Assembly: GCA_964580105.1 (NCBI GenBank)
Contig: CAZOJJ010000089.1
Location: 1 to 7,027, forward strand
Length of the DNA: 7,027 nucleotides
Direction of reading: 5' to 3'
Source: CAZOJJ01 sp964580105
GTDB lineage: Bacteria > Bacteroidota > Rhodothermia > Rhodothermales > Rubricoccaceae
Shown one piece after another: positions 1 through 5,147 of the stretch (position 1 is the stretch's first letter; every line of letters starts with the position of its first letter). The notes below the pieces were generated by a model. The model was not told the DNA's origin. It saw only the letters and a list, made by a program, of their open reading frames with translations, and searched no databases. The translations under genes were made by a program, and so were the position numbers.

Positions 1-302
1 CATGCTGGCCCAGGCGTTGCCGCACCTCGCCGCTGGTCCATAACACGCTCTAGGCCCAGGCGGTGTGCCGTCCGGCGGGCGCCCGCGTGGGGTCGAAGAG
101 GCTCGGCTGGACCAGCAACACGTACGGCCGTTCGGGCCGGCGCCCACGACGACGGCATCGTACGGGCGAGGCGTGGGCATCGAACGGAGGGCGGAGGAGC
201 CTGCCGCGCGGACGCGGCGGGCGCGATGTTCCTGCACCGACCCGCGAGGAAACGGATGGCCGTCCGTCGGGGTCTCACCGTCCCATCTCTCGGAGAACCG
301 CC
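1..302. other. Left-edge region without a supportable gene
   Basis: No reading frame here looks like protein. The frames that run into the next gene from upstream are rich in arginine, glycine and proline, as expected of off-frame GC-rich DNA. A 10-base direct repeat (ggcccaggcg) occurs at 7-16 and 53-62. Read on the minus strand, positions 53 down to 38 give a short block, ctagagcgtgttatgg, resembling the outer end of some DDE-transposase insertion sequences, and a minus-strand ATG sits at 3-1 facing out of the window. An IS end is possible but unproven. No clear promoter was seen for the gene starting at 303. Confidence 0.4.
292..295 (+). promoter_or_regulatory. Shine-Dalgarno site for the 303 gene
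   Basis: GGAG lies seven bases before the ATG at 303. This spacing is canonical and selects 303 as the start over the in-frame upstream start at 63, whose extra 80 residues look non-coding. Confidence 0.7.
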
Positions 303-797
303 ATGAACGACGCCCACCTTCGCGTATACATGAACGACCACATCGCGGGCGCCGTGGTCGCCCTCACCTTGATCCGGCGGTGTGCCGGCAGCAACATGGG
401 GACCCCGCTGGGCGCGTTCCTCGTCGAGCTGACGCAGGAGATCGAGGAGGACCTGGAGACGTTGCGCGGGCTCCACCGGCGCGTGGGCGGCGTGGAGAAC
501 CCCGTCAAGAAGGCGGGGGCGTGGGCCGCCGTGAAGATGGGCGGCCTGAAGCTCAACAACGAGCTGACGCGGTACTCCGACCTCAGCCGCCTCGAAGAAC
601 TCGAAGGACTCCTCATCGGCGTCCGGGGCAAGATGGCGCTCTGGGACAGCCTCGCCGCCGCCGCCGACGATCGCTTCGCCGACGTCGACTTCCAGGCGCT
701 CCGGGAGCGCGCGCAGCGCCAGCACGACCGCCTCGACGCGTTCCACCGCGACGCGGCTCGGGTGGCCCTCGCTCCCCTCGGCGAGCGACCCGCCTGA
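303..797 (+). CDS. Conserved helical protein of unknown function, 164 aa
   Basis: The start is set by a GGAG seven bases upstream. The protein is soluble, with no signal peptide or membrane segment. It appears mostly alpha-helical: residues about 4-28, 34-62, 95-121 and 128-156 are rich in Leu, Ala, Glu and Arg and could form a helical bundle. Recognisable blocks are MNDHIAGAVVALTLIRRC near the N-terminus, NMGTPLGAFL (residues 31-40), an acidic QEIEEDLETL stretch (45-54), the NPVKKAGAWAAVKMGGLKLNN loop/helix region (66-86), and LEELEGLLIGVRGKMALW (97-114). I have a general impression of similar unannotated proteins in other GC-rich bacteria, but cannot name a family. It is separated from the Fe-S repair operon by about 390 bases, so it is probably its own transcription unit. 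A ferritin-like or hemerythrin-like bundle is possible, but no metal-binding EXXH or HXXXE pattern is evident. Function unknown. Confidence 0.8.
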   Translation: MNDAHLRVYMNDHIAGAVVALTLIRRCAGSNMGTPLGAFLVELTQEIEEDLETLRGLHRRVGGVENPVKKAGAWAAVKMGGLKLNNELTRYSDLSRLEELEGLLIGVRGKMALWDSLAAAADDRFADVDFQALRERAQRQHDRLDAFHRDAARVALAPLGERPA

Positions 798-1071
798 TCC
801 CGGCCTCGCTGCCCGCGCCGCAGGTGTAGCGCAACCTCTGTCCGATCGCGGTGGTGCATCCGCTGCCGGTGCGCTTGCCGGTGCGCTTCGGGTTCGGCGG
901 GGCGCGGCGGCGCTGTTCGACGTGAGCGGCCTGGCACTGGCCGCGTTCGTCGTGGGGCGGCGGGTGCGGCTCGTGGGAGCCGGTCGGATTCGCCGTCCGC
1001 AGCAGGCGGTGTGACTGCGGCGGTAAGAGCCGGCGCCCCGCGTGAAGAACGCTTGATTCCTCCGGGCTTCC
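798..1071. other. Intergenic stretch, no gene seen
   Basis: No convincing start codon plus coding pattern is present. One forward frame stays open through about 829-1014 and ends at a TGA (1012-1014). Its translation is Ala/Arg/Val-rich with only a GTG at 922 as a late start, so it is at best a degenerate remnant. There is an inverted repeat GCGGCC/GGCCGC at 926-931 and 939-944 with a seven-base loop. It lacks a T-tract and is only a weak terminator candidate for the upstream gene. Confidence 0.5.
865..888 (+). repeat. Two-copy 12-bp tandem repeat
   Basis: The unit gccggtgcgctt occurs twice head to tail, at 865-876 and 877-888, in non-coding DNA. It is probably a replication-slippage product; no function is apparent. 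Confidence 0.7.
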
Positions 1072-1099
1072 TCGACGGCGCCGAACAAGGGACTACATT
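1072..1099 (+). promoter_or_regulatory. Possible promoter of the Fe-S repair operon
   Basis: A weak sigma-70-like pair can be drawn: tcgacg (1072-1077, four of six matching TTGACA) and tacatt (1094-1099, four of six matching TATAAT) with a 16-base spacer. This would place the transcription start near 1106, inside the palindrome at 1098-1117, a geometry that fits repression. The matches are modest. The Bacteroidota-type promoter (TTTG / TAnnTTTG) was not found. This is inference only. Confidence 0.25.
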
Positions 1100-1117
1100 A
1101 GGACTAATCAGTCCTAA
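1098..1117. promoter_or_regulatory. 20-bp palindromic operator upstream of ric
   Basis: TTAGGACT-AATC-AGTCCTAA is an inverted repeat with perfect 8-bp arms. Eighteen of 20 positions are symmetric. It is AT-richer than its surroundings and lies 67 bases before the ric start. The dyad, about 20 bp with an AT-containing centre, is the general shape of sites bound by dimeric winged-helix repressors such as the Rrf2 family (NsrR, IscR). That family often controls NO-response and Fe-S genes, which matches the genes downstream. The palindrome is seen directly; the regulator's identity is inferred, and no regulator gene lies in the window. Confidence 0.7.
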
Positions 1118-1175
1118 ATACCGGGCCGCTCGGCGCCCGTTCCACCTCGACGGCCCCACCGAGGCCGTCCCAACC

Positions 1176-1180
1176 GGGAG
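1176..1180 (+). promoter_or_regulatory. Shine-Dalgarno site for ric
   Basis: GGGAG ends four bases before the ATG at 1185. It supports that start rather than the in-frame GTG at 1011, which would place the promoter and operator inside the coding sequence. Confidence 0.65.
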
Positions 1181-1184
1181 ATCC

Positions 1185-2168
1185 ATGGAGTACACGCACC
1201 TCGCTCAGCGCCCCGTCGGAGAGATCGTCGCGGAGGACTACCGCCGCGCCGCCGTCCTCAAGCGGTTCGGCATCGACTTCTGCTGCGGCGGGGGCCGGAC
1301 CCTGGAGGCCGCCTGTCGGAAGAAGGGCGTCGCCGTGACCGACGTGGCGGAGGCCCTCGCCGCGGCCGACGGCCACGGGCACACGCCGCAGGTTCGCGTG
1401 ACGGCCTGGGCGCCGGGCTTCCTCGCCGACTACATCGTCAACGAGCACCACGGCTACGTCCGCGAGAACGTCCCCGTGCTTCGTGCCTTCACGCAGAAGG
1501 TGGCCCGCGTTCACGGCGGCGCGCGCCCCGAACTGGTCCGCATCGCCGCGCTCTTCGAGGAGGTGGCGACGGAACTGGAGGCGCACATGGCCGACGAGGA
1601 GGCGCTCGTCTTCCCCGCCATCAAGGCGGTGGCCGACGGGGCCGCCACGCCGGCAGAGCGGTCTCTGCGCGAGCTCATCGGGGAGATGGAGGAGGAGCAC
1701 GACCGGGCCGGGGCGCTCATGCAGGAGATCCGCCGCCTCAGCAACGACTTCCAGCCGCCCGAGGGCGCGTGCAACACCTACCGCGCGGCCTTCGCCAAGC
1801 TGGAGGAGTTCGAGGACGACCTCCACCGGCACGTCCACCTCGAGAACAACGTGCTCTTCCCGAAGGCGCTCGCCCTCGACGGCGACGCCCGGATCGAGGC
1901 CTCGGCCGAGGCCGGCGCCCCCGCTCCCGGCGCCCACGTCCTCGACGTGCGGATGATCCCGCCGCCGCAGAAGCACCCCGCCATCTTCGAGGCCTTCGAT
2001 GCGCTCGGCGAGGGCGGCCACTTCGTCCTCGTCAACGACCACGACCCGGTCCCGCTGCGCTATCAGTTCGAGTACACCCGCGCCGGGCAGGTCGGCTGGG
2101 CGTACCTGGAGCAGGGGCCGGAGGTGTGGCGCGTGCAGATCACGAAGCTCGCTCCGGTAGAGGCATGA
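1185..2168 (+). CDS. ric: Di-iron Fe-S cluster repair protein (Ric/ScdA/YtfE) with C-terminal DUF2249 domain
   Basis: This 327-residue cytoplasmic protein has three domains. Residues 1-65 are the ScdA_N (DUF542) domain with the hallmark LKRFGIDFCCGGG (Cys33, Cys34) and Cys44. Residues about 80-232 are a hemerythrin-like four-helix bundle. Its likely di-iron ligands, placed by the YtfE pattern, are His88, His110, His134, Glu138, His172, His216 and Glu220 (EHH, EAHMADEE, EEEHD and HVHLENNVLFP motifs). Residues about 251-321 form a DUF2249 domain (LDVRMIPPPQKH, VNDHDPVPL, QFEY, YLEQGPEVWRVQI). Typical Ric proteins are about 220-240 aa and lack the last domain. The family restores Fe-S clusters damaged by nitric oxide or oxidative stress, and the bundle may also carry or release iron. 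This is the first gene of the cluster, behind the palindrome at 1098-1117. Its TGA overlaps the next ATG (ATGA), implying translational coupling. Confidence 0.93.
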   Translation: MEYTHLAQRPVGEIVAEDYRRAAVLKRFGIDFCCGGGRTLEAACRKKGVAVTDVAEALAAADGHGHTPQVRVTAWAPGFLADYIVNEHHGYVRENVPVLRAFTQKVARVHGGARPELVRIAALFEEVATELEAHMADEEALVFPAIKAVADGAATPAERSLRELIGEMEEEHDRAGALMQEIRRLSNDFQPPEGACNTYRAAFAKLEEFEDDLHRHVHLENNVLFPKALALDGDARIEASAEAGAPAPGAHVLDVRMIPPPQKHPAIFEAFDALGEGGHFVLVNDHDPVPLRYQFEYTRAGQVGWAYLEQGPEVWRVQITKLAPVEA

Positions 2169-2422
2169 CGACGGCCGATTCCGAGACGGCGGACGTGCGG
2201 CTGGACGTCCGCCCCGTCGCGCCGAAGCACCGCTTCGAGGCCATCATGGGCGCCTACGGCCGCCTCGCGCCCGGCGAGCGGCTCGTGCTCACGGTGGACC
2301 ACGATCCCGAATGCATGTACTACACGCTACTGGCCGAGCAGGGCGCCGGCGCCTTCGGGTTCGACTACCGCGAGCGCGGCCCGGTGGTCTGGCGCGTCGT
2401 CGTCACCCGTCGCGGAGCCTGA
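2165..2422 (+). CDS. DUF2249 domain protein, 85 aa
   Basis: This small soluble protein is made of one DUF2249 domain spanning residues about 11-83: VRLDVRPVAPKHRFEAI, LAPGERLVLTVDHDPECMYY, then GFDYRERGPVVWRVVVTRR. It is a clear homologue of the domain fused to the C-terminus of the preceding Ric protein, sharing the DHDP turn and the GP-x-x-WRV C-terminal strand. The start ATG overlaps the ric stop codon (ATGA), with a gagg sequence just before it, so it is probably translated by coupling to ric. The family is widespread beside hemerythrin, Ric and denitrification genes, but its biochemical role is not established. A regulatory, redox-partner or metallochaperone role is only inference. Cys50 lies right after the DHDPE turn and is one position worth noting. 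Confidence 0.88.
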   Translation: MTTADSETADVRLDVRPVAPKHRFEAIMGAYGRLAPGERLVLTVDHDPECMYYTLLAEQGAGAFGFDYRERGPVVWRVVVTRRGA

Positions 2423-2426
2423 CCGT

Positions 2427-2774
2427 ATGGGAACGCCCCTCCACCCGGTCTCCCGCCTCGACGTGGCCGAGCGCCTCCGCACGGTCATCGACCCCGAACT
2501 CGGCATCAACATCGTTGACCTCGGGCTCGTCTACGACCTGCGCGTGGGGGTGGACGGGGTCGAGGTGGACATCACCATGACCACGCCGGCCTGTCCGCTG
2601 AGCAGCTACATCACGCAGCAGATCGAGGTCGCCCTCCGGCTGCTCGCGGGCGACGGGGCGATCCGCGTCGAACTCGTCTGGAGCCCGCGCTGGTCGCCCG
2701 CGATGATGGCGGAGACGGTGCGCCCCGGCCGCCGACCCGCGGCCGACCGGAGCCTCTTCCACCTCTTCCGTTGA
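2427..2774 (+). CDS. MIP18-family (DUF59) metal-sulfur cluster assembly factor, SufT/PaaD-like
   Basis: This 115-residue protein starts at an ATG nine bases after a GGAG (2414-2417) and four bases after the preceding stop. The single MIP18/DUF59 domain covers residues about 10-95. It shows the conserved core TVIDPELGINIVDLGLVYD (residues 19-37), the MTTPACPLSSYI motif with the family's reactive cysteine (Cys56), and a downstream WSPRWSPAMM segment (85-94). Proteins of this family (SufT, PaaD, eukaryotic Fam96/MIP18) help assemble or insert Fe-S clusters in target proteins. The short tail after residue 95 is basic and not conserved in my recollection. Its position between two DUF2249 genes and behind ric supports a role in rebuilding damaged clusters rather than in phenylacetate degradation, since no paa genes are present. 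No suf or isc scaffold genes are in the window. Confidence 0.92.
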   Translation: MGTPLHPVSRLDVAERLRTVIDPELGINIVDLGLVYDLRVGVDGVEVDITMTTPACPLSSYITQQIEVALRLLAGDGAIRVELVWSPRWSPAMMAETVRPGRRPAADRSLFHLFR

Positions 2775-2795
2775 CCCCCACCCTCCCATCGAAAC

Positions 2796-3146
2796 ATGTC
2801 CCTCCTGTCCATCGCCCAGACCGTAGAAGCCCGCCTCCCCGACGGCGTCGCCGAGGCGCCCCGCGTGGATCTCGACGTGCGCCCCGTGCTGGCGGCGGGG
2901 GAGGAGCCGTTCATGCTCATCATGGAGACGGCCGAGGCGGTACCGGCCCGCCACGTCTTCGCCCTCCGCGCTCCGTTCAAGCCCGTCCCTCTCTTCGCCG
3001 TGATGCGTGCGAAGGGCTGGGCGGCGTGGGTGGCCTCCGGCGCGGGCGACGACTGGACGGTCTGCTTCTACCGCAAGGCCGACTTCTACCGCAAGGCCGA
3101 CTTCTACCGCAAGGCCGACTTCTACCGCAAGGCCGACTTCGCCTGA
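2796..3146 (+). CDS. DUF2249 domain protein with C-terminal six-residue tandem repeats, 116 aa
   Basis: Residues about 23-92 form a second stand-alone DUF2249 domain: VDLDVRPVLAAGEEPF, ETAEAVPARHVFALRAPFKPVPLF, RAKGWAAWVASGAGDDWTVCFYR. The APFKPVPLF segment replaces the NDHDPxPL turn seen in the Ric fusion, so this is a divergent branch. After the last predicted strand the unit FYRKAD repeats four times (residues 91-114), followed by Phe-Ala and stop. The tail is strongly basic and aromatic. The start at 2796 has no obvious Shine-Dalgarno sequence, only an A-rich gaaac just before it, and lies 21 bases after the preceding stop. The stop codon overlaps a possible start of the next small ORF (TGATG). 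The biochemical role is unknown. A link to Fe-S repair is inferred from the neighbours. Confidence 0.85.
   Translation: MSLLSIAQTVEARLPDGVAEAPRVDLDVRPVLAAGEEPFMLIMETAEAVPARHVFALRAPFKPVPLFAVMRAKGWAAWVASGAGDDWTVCFYRKADFYRKADFYRKADFYRKADFA
3066..3137 (+). repeat. Four perfect 18-bp tandem repeats inside a coding region
   Basis: The unit ttctaccgcaaggccgac is repeated four times without any mismatch (3066-3083, 3084-3101, 3102-3119, 3120-3137), followed by a further ttc. Each copy encodes Phe-Tyr-Arg-Lys-Ala-Asp in frame. Complete identity at third codon positions points to recent slippage expansion. Copy-number changes would alter protein length without shifting the frame. Confidence 0.97.
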
Positions 3147-3238
3147 TGCGCGCGCGTCCTCGGCCGGGGGTGAGCCGGCCCATGCTCTCGGTCGGCACGT
3201 TCGCCCTCGCCGATACGCTGCCCCGAGGCGGGCTGTGA
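3146..3238 (+). CDS. Possible 30-residue coupled small ORF
   Basis: The 3' end of the DUF2249 gene and the 5' end of the membrane-protein gene are separated by a small ORF that exactly fills the gap. Its ATG overlaps the upstream stop as TGATG (3144-3148) and its own TGA overlaps the downstream ATG as TGATG (3236-3240). The product would be MRARPRPGVSRPMLSVGTFA followed by LADTLPRGGL, a basic start and a mildly hydrophobic second half. A second in-frame ATG occurs at 3182. It resembles nothing I recognise. It could be a coupling leader that delivers ribosomes to the membrane gene, or a chance reading frame. Two exact overlaps are suggestive only. Confidence 0.25.
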   Translation: MRARPRPGVSRPMLSVGTFALADTLPRGGL

Positions 3239-4323
3239 TGCAGAAGAACCCCGTCGCGCGACGCTACCCGCTCCTGGGCCTCGGGATGCTGGCCCTGCTG
3301 GCGGGGCTCTGCGGCGGGCTCCTCCGCCTCGGGTGGGGCGGCGGGCACATCCCCGACTCGCTGGCGCTGACCCACGGACCGCTGATGGTGTGCGGCTTCC
3401 TCGGCACGCTCATCAGTCTGGAGCGGGCCGTTGCGCTACGTCACGCGTGGGCCTACCCGGTCCCACTCCTGGCCGGTCTCGGCGGCGTCCTCGCGATGGC
3501 CGGGGTGGATGGGGGACCGCTCCTCTTCACGGCCTCCGGCCTCGGGCTCGTCGGACTCTACGCCGCGCTGCTGCGGATGCAGGCGGAGCCGTTCCTGCAG
3601 GTGATGGCACTCGGGGCGGGGGCGTGGCTGGTCGGGAACGCCATCTGGCATTCCGGAGCCGCCGTCCACGAGGCGGTGCCGTGGTGGATGGGTTTTCTCG
3701 TGCTCACCATCGCGGGGGAGCGGCTGGAGCTGAGCCGGATGCTGCTCCACGGCCTGCGCGTCGAGCGAATGTTCCTGGTGCTGGCCGGCGGGCTCGCGGC
3801 GGCGCTGGCCGTAGCCGCGTTCGCGCCGGGTCCGGGAATGCGCCTCCTCGGCGCGGCGCTCGTCGCGCTGGCGGCGTGGCTCGCCCGGTACGACGTGGCC
3901 CGGCAGACCGTCCGCCAGGCGGGCCTGACGCGGTTCATCGCGGTGTGCCTGCTCGCGGGGTACGCGTGGCTGGGTGTCGGCGGGGTGCTCGCGCTCGTCT
4001 ACGGCGACGTCGCCGCCGGGCCGACGTACGACGCGCTGCTGCACGCCGTCTTCGTGGGGTTCGTATTCAGCATGATCTTCGGCCACGCGCCGATCATCTT
4101 CCCGGCCGTCCTCGGCGTGGCACCGTTCTACCGGCCCGCATTCTACGCCCCGCTCGGGCTGCTCCACGCCTCGTTGTTCCTGCGGGTCGGCGGCGACCTC
4201 GGCGGGGGCTTCGCCCTGCGGCGGTGGGGCGCGCTGCTCAACGCGGCGGCCGTCGTGCTCTACCTGGTGAGCGTGGGGCTCACGATGCCGGCGAGCCGTC
4301 GCGCTTCCGCCTCTCAGGCCTGA
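3238..4323 (+). CDS. Polytopic membrane protein, NnrS/heme-copper-like, 361 aa
   Basis: The protein is almost entirely hydrophobic, with roughly ten to twelve predicted membrane helices from residue 10 to about 350. It begins MQKNPVARRY with a short basic cytoplasmic end. Histidines sit within or at the edges of helices: His46 (THGPLMVCGFLGTLIS), His138 (AIWHSGAAVHE), His269 (LLHAVFVGFVFSMIF), His283 (GHAPIIFPAVLG) and His310 (GLLHASLF). The H-x-x-x-x-x-GF pattern repeated in two helices recalls NnrS and other haem-binding heme-copper-oxidase-like membrane proteins. NnrS is tied to nitric oxide stress in denitrifiers, which would fit the Ric gene upstream. Overall similarity to classical NnrS is too weak for a firm call. 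ATG 3238 is chosen; GTG 3235 is in frame and closer to a GAGG at 3225-3228, so either could be used. The stop is six bases before the next start. Confidence 0.75.
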   Translation: MQKNPVARRYPLLGLGMLALLAGLCGGLLRLGWGGGHIPDSLALTHGPLMVCGFLGTLISLERAVALRHAWAYPVPLLAGLGGVLAMAGVDGGPLLFTASGLGLVGLYAALLRMQAEPFLQVMALGAGAWLVGNAIWHSGAAVHEAVPWWMGFLVLTIAGERLELSRMLLHGLRVERMFLVLAGGLAAALAVAAFAPGPGMRLLGAALVALAAWLARYDVARQTVRQAGLTRFIAVCLLAGYAWLGVGGVLALVYGDVAAGPTYDALLHAVFVGFVFSMIFGHAPIIFPAVLGVAPFYRPAFYAPLGLLHASLFLRVGGDLGGGFALRRWGALLNAAAVVLYLVSVGLTMPASRRASASQA

Positions 4324-4329
4324 CTTCGG

Positions 4330-4752
4330 ATGCCGCTGCTCGCCCGGTTGCTCATCAAGACGGCGCTGTGCTACCTCGGCCTCGCGTTGCTCCTCGGCGT
4401 GGGGCTCGCAGCCGGTGTAGGGCCCGGCATGGCCGCCTTCGGCCCCACGTGGGTCCACCTTCTCGTCGTCGGGTGGTTGACGCAACTCATCTTCGGCGTG
4501 GCGTTCTGGCTGTTCCCGCGTCACTCGCGGGAGCGGCCCTACGGGCGTACGGCTCCGGCGTGGGCGGCGTACGGCCTGCTCAACCTCGGCCTCGCGCTTC
4601 GGGTGGCGGCCGAGCCGGCCGTGGCCTGGGGCAGGGGCACGGGAGGGCGGATGGGGCTCGTTGCCTCGGCGGTCCTTCAGGCTCTCGGGGTGCTTGCCTT
4701 CGTCGTCTACCTCTGGCCGCGCGTCCGCACGAAGTCGTCATGCCGAGGCTGA
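4330..4752 (+). CDS. Small four-helix membrane protein, heme-copper-like paralogue A, 140 aa
   Basis: Four hydrophobic segments are visible: residues about 7-29, 41-63, 76-95 and 109-129. The second contains the signature HLLVVGWLTQLIFGVAFWLFPR with His43 at its start, followed by a basic loop. The protein ends with VVYLWPRVR plus a polar tail that includes Cys138. It is clearly paralogous to the next gene: both share H-x(8)-Q-L-x-x-G-V-A-F-W-x-x-P-R and the LWPRVR end. The helix-with-histidine pattern resembles a fragment of haem-copper oxidase subunit I or an NnrS-like protein, but the protein is far too short for a full oxidase (about 450 aa or more). It may therefore form a complex with its paralogue and with the 361-residue protein; this is inference. 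It starts six bases after the upstream stop with no clear Shine-Dalgarno site, and overlaps the next gene by 13 bases. Confidence 0.78.
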   Translation: MPLLARLLIKTALCYLGLALLLGVGLAAGVGPGMAAFGPTWVHLLVVGWLTQLIFGVAFWLFPRHSRERPYGRTAPAWAAYGLLNLGLALRVAAEPAVAWGRGTGGRMGLVASAVLQALGVLAFVVYLWPRVRTKSSCRG

Positions 4753-5147
4753 GCGTGATCGCGATCCGACTGGCGCTCCTCCACGTTGCGGGCGGGACGA
4801 TGCTCGGCGGGGTGCTCCTGGCGGGCAAAGCGGTTACGCTGCCGCCGGGGCTGTGGGCGCTCCGGCCGCTGCACGTCGAGATGCTGCTGTTCGGGTTCGT
4901 CGTCCAGCTCGTCGTCGGCGTCGCGTTCTGGATCCTGCCGAGGACGCCGAGGCGGGCGGACCCGCGTCCGCCAGCGCTTACGCTCGTTCTCCTCAACGCG
5001 GGCGTGGGGCTGGTCGGCCTCTCGTTCGTGGCAGGCAGCCTGGCCGTGGCGGGGCGCGTGTGCGAGGGAGCGGGCGTCGCGGTTTTCGCCGTCCATCTGT
5101 GGCCGAGGGTGCGGGCGGCGAGGGAATCGCCCGGTGGGGGCGGGTGA
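4740..5147 (+). CDS. Small four-helix membrane protein, heme-copper-like paralogue B, 135 aa
   Basis: There are four hydrophobic segments: about 7-29, 44-67, 79-100 and 104-121. The second holds LHVEMLLFGFVVQLVVGVAF followed by WILPR, with His45 aligned to His43 of the preceding paralogue. A second histidine, His15, lies in the first helix, and the C-terminal end has HLWPRVR. The start ATG at 4740 lies inside the upstream gene in another frame (13-base overlap), so expression is probably coupled. This is the last gene of the co-directional cluster. The pairing of two related half-size membrane proteins suggests an ancient tandem duplication whose products assemble as a heterodimer, with the histidines possibly binding haem or copper. 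That is inferred from pattern, not shown. Classical family assignment is uncertain. The tail RESPGGGG is low in complexity. Confidence 0.78.
   Translation: MPRLSVIAIRLALLHVAGGTMLGGVLLAGKAVTLPPGLWALRPLHVEMLLFGFVVQLVVGVAFWILPRTPRRADPRPPALTLVLLNAGVGLVGLSFVAGSLAVAGRVCEGAGVAVFAVHLWPRVRAARESPGGGG

Noticed and set aside
63..302. N-terminal extension of the 303 gene to an ATG at 63
   Set aside because: The extra 80 residues are Arg/Gly/Pro-rich with no protein-like pattern, and a good Shine-Dalgarno site precedes 303.
922..1014. 30-codon GTG ORF before the operator
   Set aside because: It is short, has no ribosome binding site and a low-complexity Val/Arg/Gly translation; chance is the simpler explanation.
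1104..2042. 312-codon minus-strand frame across ric
   Set aside because: It is the antisense shadow of a clearly identified gene; its Val/Leu/Gly/Arg composition is typical of reverse frames in GC-rich DNA.
3066..3137. CRISPR-like or regulatory repeat array
   Set aside because: The units are directly adjacent with no spacers and stay in frame with the DUF2249 gene, so this is a coding tandem repeat.
3436..4524. 362-codon minus-strand frame across the membrane genes
   Set aside because: It is a shadow: highly polar, His/Glu/Arg/Pro-rich translation opposite well-formed membrane helices.
3333..4739. Long plus-strand frame upstream of and in frame with the 4740 gene
   Set aside because: The part before 4740 is Arg/Ala/Pro-rich off-frame translation of the two upstream membrane genes; only the final 135 residues look real.
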